Shown one piece after another: positions 1 to 7,216 of a DNA stretch of 64,000 nucleotides (the first letter of the stretch is position 1; every line of letters begins with the position of its first letter). This DNA comes from Parapedobacter sp051400755 (GTDB taxonomy: Bacteria > Bacteroidota > Bacteroidia > Sphingobacteriales > Sphingobacteriaceae), in the NCBI RefSeq assembly GCF_051400755.1, contig NZ_JBLFFL010000003.1, positions 558,001-622,000 of the forward strand, written 5' to 3'. The notes under the pieces were generated by a model. The model had not been told where the DNA came from, did not search any database, and was given only the letters and a program-made list of their open reading frames with translations. The position numbers and the translations under genes are program-made.

Positions 1-441
1 GGCGAGCAGTTGCGCGGCGGATATTTGCAGAAAGCCCAAATCCATCACGATCACATCTTCATCCAGTTGGGGAATGAGGTATGCGGTAAATTTAGCAAAC
101 GCTACACCAACCGCGGCAATGGTAGCGGTCTGTATGACAGCAAAAAACGTCCAGCCGAACACAAAGCTAACCAACGGATTGTAGGCTTCCTTTAGGTAAA
201 TGTATTGTCCACCAGCCTTGGGAAACATCGCGCTCAGCTCGCCGTAGCTCAATGCCGCCGTGAGCGTCATGAATCCGGTGATCAGCCACACCACCATCAG
301 CCATCCAGCGCTGCCCGTGTTGCGGGCGATGTCTGCACTGACGATAAAAATGCCGGAGCCGATCATACTCCCCGCCACCAGCATGGTGGCATCCATCAGG
401 CCCAATGAGGATTTAAATCCTTTATCCGTTGTGGTATCCAT
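1..441 (-). CDS. APC-family amino acid permease (N-terminal part, cut by window edge)
   Basis: The first 147 codons of a leftward gene can be read from the ATG at 441 and run off the window. The protein begins MDTTTDKGFKSSLGLMDATM and goes straight into membrane segments with the motif GSMIGSGIF, typical of the first helix of amino acid-polyamine-organocation (APC) transporters. A second helix (WLMVVWLITGFMTL) and the FPKAGGQYIYLKEAY loop, also conserved in APC permeases, follow. It should be an inner-membrane importer or exchanger of amino acids; the substrate cannot be told from this part. It lies 20 bases downstream of the DUF885 gene on the same strand, so the two may be cotranscribed. 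Confidence 0.9.
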   Translation of the reverse strand, partial: MDTTTDKGFKSSLGLMDATMLVAGSMIGSGIFIVSADIARNTGSAGWLMVVWLITGFMTLTAALSYGELSAMFPKAGGQYIYLKEAYNPLVSFVFGWTFFAVIQTATIAAVGVAFAKFTAYLIPQLDEDVIVMDLGFLQISAAQLLA

Positions 442-461
442 CACAGTTGATTAGCAAGGCA

Positions 462-2237
462 TCAATTAAAATCATAGAATTTCCAGCTCGGCTCATAGTC
501 GCTCGCCAGCTTTTGATCGGTCAAGGTGGCCCGCAGCATTTCAATGGGGAGGTAGTTCTCCTTCATGACCGCATCATGGAACTCCTTATAGCTCATCTTG
601 CCCGAATCGACCAACTCTTTCTTCAAGCTCCACATTTGCAAGCCACCGGTCAGGTAAGCCAATTGATACAGCGGACCGTAGTTTGCCTCAAATGAACGCT
701 TCACCTCGCCATGGGCGGTAGACGGCTCATGCCCTACACGATCCACCAGGTAATCGACGCATTGCTGCGGCGTCCATTCGCCTAGGTGATACTTGATCGA
801 AAACGTGATGCGCGCGCAACGGTGCATGCGCCAAAATAACATGCCAATGCGCTCTTCGGGTGTCTTAGCAAATCCGAGATCATACAGCAGCAACTCCCAG
901 TACAGGGTCCATCCTTCGGTCCAGAACGGCGTACGGAAGGCCTCTGCGCGATAGGGCTTATAACGACTGTTCATGAAATATTGCAGGTGGTGACCGGGTA
1001 CCAGTTCATGCTGTACCGTGCCGCGGGAAAAATAGGGATTGTTGCCCCGCATGCTCATCAGCTTACGATCGTGGCTCATCGTATTGGTGGGATAGGATAC
1101 CATGATGTTGCGGCCGCCAAGGAAAAACGGACTCACCAGCTGCTGCTCGGGAGACATCATGATCATGCCCCAGGTCTCTTCTGAAAGTGGGGGCATGGTT
1201 ACGAGATCTTTCGCCTTAATGAAGTCATTGGCATCTTTATACAACTTGATGATCAGTTCCGGCTGCTTGCCCGGGGGCACATAGCTGTTCTTTACCTGCT
1301 CCTGTGCGGCTTTCCAGTCGTCGCCAAATCCCATCTCCCGGGACGCGTTCAGCAGCTCCGCTTCGCACCAGGCAAACTCCTGGTCGGCTAATTTCAGCAA
1401 TTCCTCCGGCGTATAGGGAATCATCTCGTCGCGCAATGCTTTCGCAAAAGCATCCCGCCCGATGGGTTTACCACCGATGTCGCTGCCGTCGTCAAAAGGC
1501 TTGGCATCGCTCTTGCTGCGGATCAGCTTAGCATATTCGTCGAGCGCCGTATCCAACGCCTTATAGGGTTCGGGCACCCACCAGGTAAACAGGGGGTCGT
1601 AGCCGTTATAGAAATCGAACGCATTTTTTAGCCGCGCTTTCAAATCGTGCACGGTACTCGCCGCATAATCGGCCAGGTCGGCATCCAGTGAGTTCTCTGC
1701 CTCCAGCGTGATGTGCGCCTGCTGGAGCTGCTGTAATGCGGCGTGCAACGAGCCTGCTATGACCTCTCCGTCGATCGTCGTACCCCGCCTCCGTATCTGT
1801 TCAAACGCATAGATGGAATCGGCGAACGGTATCCGTTGGACTATTTTTTGATAATTACCTTTTTCGGTGGCTAACTCCTCCTCACTTCGCTCAATCTTAC
1901 GCGTGAGCAAAATGTAGTCTACCTTTCCGTAGATACTGAATTGATCGAAATCAAGCGCCCTTAATTTGTCCAAGTATTCCCTGTTCAACGCTTCCAACCG
2001 CTTCAACTGTTCGGGTGAATGCACCGGTTCTCCGCCTCTGCCAAAAGCGGCATTCATTGGACCGTAAAAGTATCCGATAGCCCGTACGTCCTGCCCGTAT
2101 TGCACGATCAAGCCCGACGCTTCTGTCGCTTGTTCATATAAACTGGCCAACTGCTCGCGCTGCTGCGGTAATGCCACCGATGGGAGGTTCAACAGAGACA
2201 ATGATGCGACAAAATAAATAAGTAATCTATGCTTCAT
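462..2237 (-). CDS. DUF885 family protein, probable secreted metallopeptidase-like enzyme
   Basis: A 591-residue protein with an N-terminal signal peptide (MKHRLLIYFVASLSLLNLPS, cleavage expected near residue 25), so exported to the periplasm or beyond. The C-terminal half has the motif GTVQHELVPGHHLQ followed by EGWTLYWE, the HExxxxHH plus downstream Glu arrangement seen in DUF885 proteins, which are thought to be zinc peptidase-like because of it. Length matches the family (about 550-620). No activity can be assigned. A -7 type box (TATATTTG, complement strand, 2306-2313) lies about 70 bases upstream of the ATG. Confidence 0.88.
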   Translation of the reverse strand: MKHRLLIYFVASLSLLNLPSVALPQQREQLASLYEQATEASGLIVQYGQDVRAIGYFYGPMNAAFGRGGEPVHSPEQLKRLEALNREYLDKLRALDFDQFSIYGKVDYILLTRKIERSEEELATEKGNYQKIVQRIPFADSIYAFEQIRRRGTTIDGEVIAGSLHAALQQLQQAHITLEAENSLDADLADYAASTVHDLKARLKNAFDFYNGYDPLFTWWVPEPYKALDTALDEYAKLIRSKSDAKPFDDGSDIGGKPIGRDAFAKALRDEMIPYTPEELLKLADQEFAWCEAELLNASREMGFGDDWKAAQEQVKNSYVPPGKQPELIIKLYKDANDFIKAKDLVTMPPLSEETWGMIMMSPEQQLVSPFFLGGRNIMVSYPTNTMSHDRKLMSMRGNNPYFSRGTVQHELVPGHHLQYFMNSRYKPYRAEAFRTPFWTEGWTLYWELLLYDLGFAKTPEERIGMLFWRMHRCARITFSIKYHLGEWTPQQCVDYLVDRVGHEPSTAHGEVKRSFEANYGPLYQLAYLTGGLQMWSLKKELVDSGKMSYKEFHDAVMKENYLPIEMLRATLTDQKLASDYEPSWKFYDFN

Positions 2238-2305
2238 AACGAATTGTTAAGCGAAAATAGCTGCCACTCCGAATCATCTGCAACAGGCCTGAAAAATTGG
2301 TTACG

Positions 2306-2313
2306 CAAATATA
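2306..2313 (-). promoter_or_regulatory. Candidate -7 box for the DUF885 gene
   Basis: Complement-strand TATATTTG matches the Bacteroidota -7 consensus TAnnTTTG. No clear TTG element sits 19 bases upstream. It lies 69 bases before the start codon at 2237. Confidence 0.5.
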
Positions 2314-2401
2314 GAACAAGATCATTAAATGCCGATAGTCACATATTAACCTATCATGCCCCGATTTAGGCAGGGCACGTACGTCATAATGGCAAAGGAG
2401 G

Positions 2402-3547
2402 TCAGTTTCTCAGCAATTCGCGCGAAATTATCATTTTTTGTATTTCAGAGGTGCCTTCGTAAATCTGGGTGATCTTGGCATCGCGCATCAGGCGCTCCAC
2501 ATGATATTCCTTCACATAGCCATAGCCTCCGTGGATCTGCACCGCCTCGATGGTGGTTTTCATCGCCACGTCCGATGCGTAAAGTTTGGCCATCGAAGCG
2601 GCTTGGGTATACGGCTGGCCTTGGTCTTTGAGCCAGGCGGCTTTCAGACACAGCAGCCTCGCCGCTTCAATCTGCGTAGCCATATCGGCCAGTTTGAATT
2701 GGATGGCCTGATGCTGGGCAATGGGTTTGCCGAATGTCTGGCGCGTGCGCGCATAGTTCAGCGCGAGTTCATAGGCTCCGGAAGCAATACCCAGTGCCTG
2801 CGCGGCAATACCGATGCGGCCACCTTCCAAGGTCTGCATGGCGAATTTGAAGCCGAAACCGTCTTCGCCGATGCGGTTTTCCTTGGGTACTTTTACATCG
2901 TTGAAGTGTAGCGAATGAGTATCCGAACTCCGAATGCCAAGCTTATTTTCCTTCGGACCGATGGTGAACCCGTCCATCCCTTTCTCCACAATCATGGCGT
3001 TGATACCGCGATGCCCTTTCTCTGGGTATGTTTGGGCCATCACAATATACGTGGAAGCCGTACCGCCATTGGTTATCCAATTTTTGGTGCCGTTGAGCAG
3101 GTAATGATCCCCATTGTCCAGCGCCGTGGTCCGCTGCGAAGTGGCGTCTGATCCAGCCTCTGGTTCGGAGAGGCAAAAGGCGCCGATGCGCTCCCCCGCA
3201 GCCAGCGGTTTCAGGTAGTCCTCCTTTTGCGCCTCGGTGCCGTATTTTTCGAGTCCATCACATACCAAAGAGTTGTTTACGGACACCACGACCGATGCCG
3301 AGGCATCTATTTTAGACAACTCCTCCATGACCAACACATAGGATACCGCATCCAATCCGGCTCCATGGTATTTCGGATCGACCATGATACCCAAGAATCC
3401 CAATTCACCCAGTTTCTTGATCTGCTCTGCGGGAAACACCTGATGCTCGTCACGCTCGATGACGCCCGGTTTCAATTCGTTCGCTGCAAAATCACGGGCG
3501 GCATCCCGGACCATCCGTTGTTCTTCGGTAAGTTCGAATATCATCAT
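2402..3547 (-). CDS. Acyl-CoA dehydrogenase (short-chain/butyryl-CoA type)
   Basis: A 381-residue flavoenzyme of the acyl-CoA dehydrogenase family: it oxidises an acyl-CoA to the trans-2-enoyl-CoA with FAD and passes electrons to electron-transferring flavoprotein. Visible signatures are EERMIGAFCLSEPEAGSDA-like substrate-loop residues (GAFCLSEPEAGSDA), the flavin segment NGTKNWITNGG, the QAIQFKLADM helix, and the C-terminal YEGTSEIQ motif with the catalytic Glu of the short-chain/butyryl group. Length is normal. The ORF opens with two Met codons; either can start. It is a single-gene unit with its own promoter at 3579-3586 and a perfect palindrome just upstream, so it is probably controlled by a dedicated repressor, perhaps in fatty acid or branched-chain amino acid breakdown (inference). 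Confidence 0.95.
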   Translation of the reverse strand: MMIFELTEEQRMVRDAARDFAANELKPGVIERDEHQVFPAEQIKKLGELGFLGIMVDPKYHGAGLDAVSYVLVMEELSKIDASASVVVSVNNSLVCDGLEKYGTEAQKEDYLKPLAAGERIGAFCLSEPEAGSDATSQRTTALDNGDHYLLNGTKNWITNGGTASTYIVMAQTYPEKGHRGINAMIVEKGMDGFTIGPKENKLGIRSSDTHSLHFNDVKVPKENRIGEDGFGFKFAMQTLEGGRIGIAAQALGIASGAYELALNYARTRQTFGKPIAQHQAIQFKLADMATQIEAARLLCLKAAWLKDQGQPYTQAASMAKLYASDVAMKTTIEAVQIHGGYGYVKEYHVERLMRDAKITQIYEGTSEIQKMIISRELLRN

Positions 3548-3578
3548 TAATTGGTTATCGGCAAGCGGTGCCTTTAGA

Positions 3579-3586
3579 CAAAGTTA
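3579..3586 (-). promoter_or_regulatory. -7 box of the acyl-CoA dehydrogenase gene
   Basis: Complement-strand TAACTTTG is a perfect TAnnTTTG box, 31 bases before the start codon at 3547. Instead of a TTG -33 element, the upstream spacer is filled by the 22-bp palindrome at 3593-3614. Confidence 0.65.
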
Positions 3587-3592
3587 GCAAAA

Positions 3593-3614
3593 AATACTAT
3601 GCTAGCATAGTATT
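3593..3614. promoter_or_regulatory. Perfect 22-bp palindrome, probable repressor operator
   Basis: Two 11-base arms (AATACTATGCT and its exact reverse complement) abut without a spacer. The site begins 6 bases upstream of the -7 box of the acyl-CoA dehydrogenase gene, covering the usual -33/spacer region, the position expected for a TetR- or MarR-type operator. No regulator gene lies next to it. Confidence 0.65.
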
Positions 3615-3814
3615 AAATCGTGGCACTATGCGTATCTCACCGTCGCTGCTTTTGCCAAAAAATCGCCAAACCGTTTCGCTTGCGACGGCCATCTCCGCGG
3701 TATCCAATATCGATCTCACCGATTCAAGCGTGACTTTGCCCTCCCTGGGTGGAGAGGCGGATGGTAGCGATTTGAGCTGCTGTCATGGTCGCATTGCATA
3801 GGCCCGATCACCCA
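3615..3814. other. Intergenic stretch without a convincing gene
   Basis: Between the acyl-CoA dehydrogenase promoter and the VOC gene stop there are about 200 bases. Short open frames exist on both strands but none has a recognisable product or start context. Two units of the GATCACC-type heptamer (3806-3819) sit just after the VOC stop codon. Confidence 0.4.
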
Positions 3815-4183
3815 TCATTGCATCGAGTGCAGCCCCAGTTTATTGCCTTCCGTGTCCGTGAACAAGGCAAAAAAACCATATTCCGGGCTAATTTGCGTTT
3901 TGGGCACGATCACCTGACCGCCATTGGGCACTACCCTATTCAACACGGTTTGCAGGTCCTCACCGCCGTTCAGATAAACCAGCACCCCCGAGTCGGCTGG
4001 TACCGCCCCTTCGCCCTTGACGATCGCCCCCGAGACGTTGCTGCCATCCGAAGGTAGCATGCCCATCTTCATGTCGTCCATGGTCATCACCTGAATTTCT
4101 ACATTCAGCAGTGCACGATAAAATTCGACCGCCCGTTCGAAATCACTCGCTGGAATCTCGAACCAATTGATAAAATTTTCCAT
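3815..4183 (-). CDS. VOC (glyoxalase/bleomycin resistance-like) family protein
   Basis: A 122-residue single-module protein of the vicinal oxygen chelate superfamily. It opens with INWFEIPASDFERAVEFYRALL, the typical first beta-alpha unit, and has the second half repeat (GGQVIVPKT, GFFALFTDTEGNKLGLHS) with a C-terminal Glu that would be a metal ligand. Small VOC proteins of this kind are often annotated as lyases or dioxygenase-like; the substrate cannot be told. Cytoplasmic, no signal peptide. It may be transcribed with the VOC gene upstream on the same strand, 96 bases away. Confidence 0.85.
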   Translation of the reverse strand: MENFINWFEIPASDFERAVEFYRALLNVEIQVMTMDDMKMGMLPSDGSNVSGAIVKGEGAVPADSGVLVYLNGGEDLQTVLNRVVPNGGQVIVPKTQISPEYGFFALFTDTEGNKLGLHSMQ

Positions 4184-4279
4184 TCTAATGGTTTATTTAA
4201 AGGTAAACAACGCATTTCGTACAAAAATGCCGATCGCTATTGGCATAGCGAAAATACGAATTTTTCGACATACCTCCAA

Positions 4280-4765
4280 TTAATCCGTCTGCGCAGGTGC
4301 ATAGTTGACGATGTCAATCCCAACTCCATTGGGATCCTGGATAGCGAAATGCCTATCGCCCCACGGCTCATTGCGAAGATCGATTTTAATATCCACCCCT
4401 TTGGCTTTGAGTGCTTCGTACCAGGTGTCTACATCGTCTACCTCGATGGTGAGGTACACACCTTGTCCTTGAAAAACAGATTGGAAGATTGGCTGCTGCG
4501 TGGGGTGGTCAGGCAGCAAGAAGCTGATTTCGGCGGAGCGATCGGGTGTATGGAGCAAGAGATAAAACTCGTTTTCGAATGTCACGCCAAATCCCAGTGT
4601 TTCGATGTAGAAAGCCCTAGTCTCAGCGAGCTTTTCAGTGATAATTCCTACGTTCAGTTTCATTTTTATTTGTTTATTTTTGTTGTTAATAGTGTCCGTA
4701 GTTTGCGCGCCGGTACCGCAGCAAATACAAACAGCCAACATCAACGTGAATAAATAATGGTGCAT
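4280..4765 (-). CDS. VOC family protein with a possible signal peptide
   Basis: A second VOC-fold protein, 161 residues from the ATG at 4765. The core begins MKLNVGIITEKLAETRAFY at residue 35 and ends PWGDRHFAIQDPNGVGIDIV, with the metal-ligand Glu region of the fold. The first 34 residues (MHHYLFTLMLAVCICCGTGA then a polar linker) look like a signal peptide, which is unusual for this family. Translation could instead start at the internal ATG at 4663, preceded by an A-rich leader, giving a plain 127-residue cytoplasmic protein. I leave the longer form but cannot decide. The AraC-type regulator gene lies just upstream on the same strand. Confidence 0.78.
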   Translation of the reverse strand: MHHYLFTLMLAVCICCGTGAQTTDTINNKNKQIKMKLNVGIITEKLAETRAFYIETLGFGVTFENEFYLLLHTPDRSAEISFLLPDHPTQQPIFQSVFQGQGVYLTIEVDDVDTWYEALKAKGVDIKIDLRNEPWGDRHFAIQDPNGVGIDIVNYAPAQTD

Positions 4766-4833
4766 AACTCAATTGTTTTGACGATGCAAAGTTGTTCAGA
4801 AACGATGGGTTATCATTGTAAAAATCGGACAAG

Positions 4834-5625
4834 TTATCGCCCAAATACACGGCCGGGTGTCACGCCGTAAAAATGCTTGAATTCCTTAATGAAATGGGCT
4901 TGATCATAATATCCCGCGTCAAGGCACAGAAGGTTATTTGCGCGCAGGGCATGCTGAAACCGTACCACCTTGGAAAAGGTCTTCGCCGTGTCGCCGATGT
5001 AGAACTGAAACAGCCTGCGCAATTGCCGTGGACTGACACCGCTGTCGATATCTCGCTCTACGTTTAGCATGCCCGAAGTCTGTATGATAGTTGCAAGCGC
5101 CCCGTATAGGCGCCGGTCATTGTCAATGTCATGATGTGCCACGTGATGTAAGAAAAAAGCATTCAGTTTCTGTATGATGACTTCCGTTGACTGAACAGGC
5201 ACCATGTGATCGGCGAGAAACCGGGCTACTGTTGGAACAACAGCATCCAATGGCTCCGTACGGTTACTCAGCAACGACGCATTGATTCTGAATAGCTGCG
5301 GAAACATGGTAGGCAGGAAGCGCACGCCGACGTAATGAAACGTACGCTCCAATTGAAATGCTGTATATTGCTTGCAAAAGCCCGTGACGAAGCACTCTTC
5401 CCGTCGACCCGGCTCAAAGAAAATGTCGATACAACCATCGGCGACCACCCTGTAGGTAAACCGCTCTTGAAGCGGCTCCTTTGTCTTCAGCTCCCAATAG
5501 CGATAGATAAATGGCAGCAGGCGACGGTCTGGCAATAACTCCACATAAGACACGGGACCTCCCGATGGCTCCACAGTGGGCTGCAACGGTCGATAAAAGT
5601 CTCGTACATCTAACGCGCTTTTCAT
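4834..5625 (-). CDS. AraC-family transcriptional regulator
   Basis: A 263-residue DNA-binding protein if started at the ATG at 5625; the longer open frame begins with TTG inside the EcsC gene. The N-terminal part (SYVELLPDRRLLPFIYRYWELK) is the sensor domain seen in AraC regulators with a DUF6597-type N-terminus. The C-terminal part has a degenerate first helix-turn-helix (SGVSPRQLRRLFQFYIG) and the second one ending with YYDQAHFIKEFKHFYGVTPGRV, the AraC signature. The chosen start sits 4 bases after the EcsC stop codon, with a GGGGGAGG purine stretch upstream inside EcsC, so translation of the two is likely coupled. Targets unknown; the downstream VOC gene is a candidate. Confidence 0.9.
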   Translation of the reverse strand: MKSALDVRDFYRPLQPTVEPSGGPVSYVELLPDRRLLPFIYRYWELKTKEPLQERFTYRVVADGCIDIFFEPGRREECFVTGFCKQYTAFQLERTFHYVGVRFLPTMFPQLFRINASLLSNRTEPLDAVVPTVARFLADHMVPVQSTEVIIQKLNAFFLHHVAHHDIDNDRRLYGALATIIQTSGMLNVERDIDSGVSPRQLRRLFQFYIGDTAKTFSKVVRFQHALRANNLLCLDAGYYDQAHFIKEFKHFYGVTPGRVFGR

Positions 5626-5629
5626 AAGC

Positions 5630-6403
5630 CTACGCCTCCCCCTCAAGCATCCGCATCCGGTAGCAATTCATGGCAGCGGCACCCAACTGCTTCACCAAGC
5701 GGTAATTAACTACAGCACCAACGGCAGCGCCGATAATCGGGATGAGCTGGGCCATTTTAGCCAAATCGATATAATCTCGGTACTCCAATTGGAACGTACG
5801 CCAATCAAAACTGTCCACATCATCAGGAAGGCCCTCCGCATACGCATCCCAATGGAGTAGCCGATGATATACGTCGGCCCGATGCTGATGACTCGAAAAG
5901 GCCAACTGGAATACCGTAAGCAAAAAAAGCCGCTCCTTGTACTGCCGCACATCAAAACCGTAGATTGCCGCGATGTCAAAAAGCATTTTCATCTTGATCG
6001 CCAGCAAAGCCGGAAAATCTGCAATGCCCATCAGGATGCCGCCGGCACCGGTCACCGCTCCTTCTGCAGATGCCATTTTTTTATAGGTTTCGATCAGTTT
6101 CAGCACGTATGCTTCGCGGAGCTGGAAGCTGCTGTACGTCTTTCGCGGAGCCGTGGTATACTGCGCTCCGAAAAGCACTCCCTTCACCATTTTTTCAATG
6201 GTAAAGGTGATGGCCTGATGGACTTTTTCGGGGATGAGGTCATTCAGCTTGGCTTGGATGTTTTTAGCCCACACGCTGCCGCGAGACCCCTTTTTGGTCA
6301 TCTTATGTTTCCAAAACGCCAACTCGATCATCACCTTTTTGCGATAGAGCGGCGATAGATCGTCAAACGATTCTTCTTTCATCTTGTTCATATAGACAAA
6401 CAT
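5630..6403 (-). CDS. EcsC family protein
   Basis: A 257-residue protein matching the EcsC family, named after the third gene of the Bacillus ecs operon. The conserved core is visible as YVLKLIETYKKMASAEGAVTGAGG, the glycine-rich GILMGIADFPALLAIKMKML segment, and a C-terminal hydrophobic stretch (AQLIPIIGAAVGAVVNYRLV) that probably touches or enters the membrane. The molecular role is not known. It reads away from the peroxiredoxin gene and is followed at once by the AraC-type regulator, which suggests a two-gene unit. Confidence 0.85.
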   Translation of the reverse strand: MFVYMNKMKEESFDDLSPLYRKKVMIELAFWKHKMTKKGSRGSVWAKNIQAKLNDLIPEKVHQAITFTIEKMVKGVLFGAQYTTAPRKTYSSFQLREAYVLKLIETYKKMASAEGAVTGAGGILMGIADFPALLAIKMKMLFDIAAIYGFDVRQYKERLFLLTVFQLAFSSHQHRADVYHRLLHWDAYAEGLPDDVDSFDWRTFQLEYRDYIDLAKMAQLIPIIGAAVGAVVNYRLVKQLGAAAMNCYRMRMLEGEA

Positions 6404-6424
6404 CGGCGACAGATGTTACATCAC

Positions 6425-6454
6425 TTGGTATTCTAATAAAATCTACTAACTTTG
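6425..6454 (+). promoter_or_regulatory. Peroxiredoxin promoter (TTG-N19-TAnnTTTG)
   Basis: TTG at 6425-6427 and TAACTTTG at 6447-6454 are exactly 19 bases apart, a full match to the Bacteroidota vegetative promoter. A perfect inverted repeat (AATCTAC at 6440-6446 and GTAGATT at 6454-6460, 7-base spacer) straddles the -7 box, so a regulator binding there would block the polymerase. Confidence 0.75.
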
Positions 6455-6488
6455 TAGATTACATAATTTAATGAAGGAGGAACAAAAC

Positions 6489-7124
6489 ATGAGCTTACGA
6501 TTGGGCGATACCGCGCCAAACTTCAAAGCGGTAACCACAATAGGAGAGATTGACTTTTATGACTACACCGAGGGCAGCTGGGTAGTCCTGTTTTCGCATC
6601 CCGCGGATTACACGCCCGTATGCACAACAGAACTGGGCCGTACCGCACAGTTGAAGGCGGAATTTGACAAGCGCAACGTGAAAGTATTGGCCGTGAGCGT
6701 AGACCCATTGGAAAAACACACGGGTTGGATCAATGATATCAACGAGACGCAGAATTGTGAAGTGGACTTCCCGCTGATTGCCGATGAGGACCGCAAGGTT
6801 TCTGAATTGTACGATATGATCCACCCCAACGCATCCGCCACGGCTACCGTTCGGTCGGTATTTATCATTGGGCCTGACCGGAAGATCAAGCTGACGCTGA
6901 CATACCCGGCTTCTACTGGACGCAATTTCCTGGAAATCCTCCGGGTGATCGATTCGTTGCAGCTTACGGCAGACTACAGCGTGGCCACGCCGGCAGACTG
7001 GAAGCATGGCGAAGACGTGATCGTAGTACCCGCCATTCCGACGGAAGAGATCCCGGCGAAGTTTCCGAAAGGTCATACGATCATTAAACCCTATCTGCGC
7101 ACCACGCCGCAGCCGAACATTTAA
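6489..7124 (+). CDS. 1-Cys peroxiredoxin (Prx6 type)
   Basis: A 211-residue thiol peroxidase that reduces hydrogen peroxide and organic peroxides through a peroxidatic Cys. The signature HPADYTPVCTTELG places this Cys at residue 45. The long C-terminal dimerisation arm (PAIPTEEIPAKFPKG) and the total length fit the Prx6/1-Cys group rather than the shorter 2-Cys enzymes. I take the ATG at 6489, not the in-frame ATG at 6471, because a strong AAGGAGG site (6474-6480) stands 8 bases before it. Single-gene unit with a canonical promoter, a dyad over the -7 box, and a strong terminator after it. Confidence 0.96.
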   Translation: MSLRLGDTAPNFKAVTTIGEIDFYDYTEGSWVVLFSHPADYTPVCTTELGRTAQLKAEFDKRNVKVLAVSVDPLEKHTGWINDINETQNCEVDFPLIADEDRKVSELYDMIHPNASATATVRSVFIIGPDRKIKLTLTYPASTGRNFLEILRVIDSLQLTADYSVATPADWKHGEDVIVVPAIPTEEIPAKFPKGHTIIKPYLRTTPQPNI

Positions 7125-7160
7125 TGGAAGTTTGGTAAAGAAAGGGGCAAGGGTATAAAA

Positions 7161-7199
7161 AAAGCGCTCCGGCACAAGGCTGGGGCGCTTTCATTTTTT
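7161..7199. terminator. Bidirectional intrinsic terminator
   Basis: Stem AAAGCGCTCC (7161-7170) pairs with GGGGCGCTTT (7182-7191), one G-T pair, 11-base loop, followed by a T-run (7194-7199). The A-run before the stem provides the T-tail for the leftward gene as well. It sits between the convergent peroxiredoxin and protease genes. Confidence 0.85.
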
Positions 7200-7216
7200 A
7201 TTATTTCACAACGTCC

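Noticed and set aside
3612..3786. Minus-strand frames in the VOC-acyl-CoA dehydrogenase gap, one beginning MTAAQIATIRLSTQ like winged-helix (AlkZ-type) proteins
   Set aside because: The frame stops after 20 codons and the other frame has no start codon; the likeness is too short to call a pseudogene.
3568..3801. Plus-strand 77-codon open frame over the acyl-CoA dehydrogenase promoter
   Set aside because: It would cover the palindrome and promoter, has no ribosome site and no known domain.
6495..7175. 226-codon antisense frame over the peroxiredoxin gene
   Set aside because: Shadow of a strongly conserved gene; Arg- and Cys-rich composition without domains.
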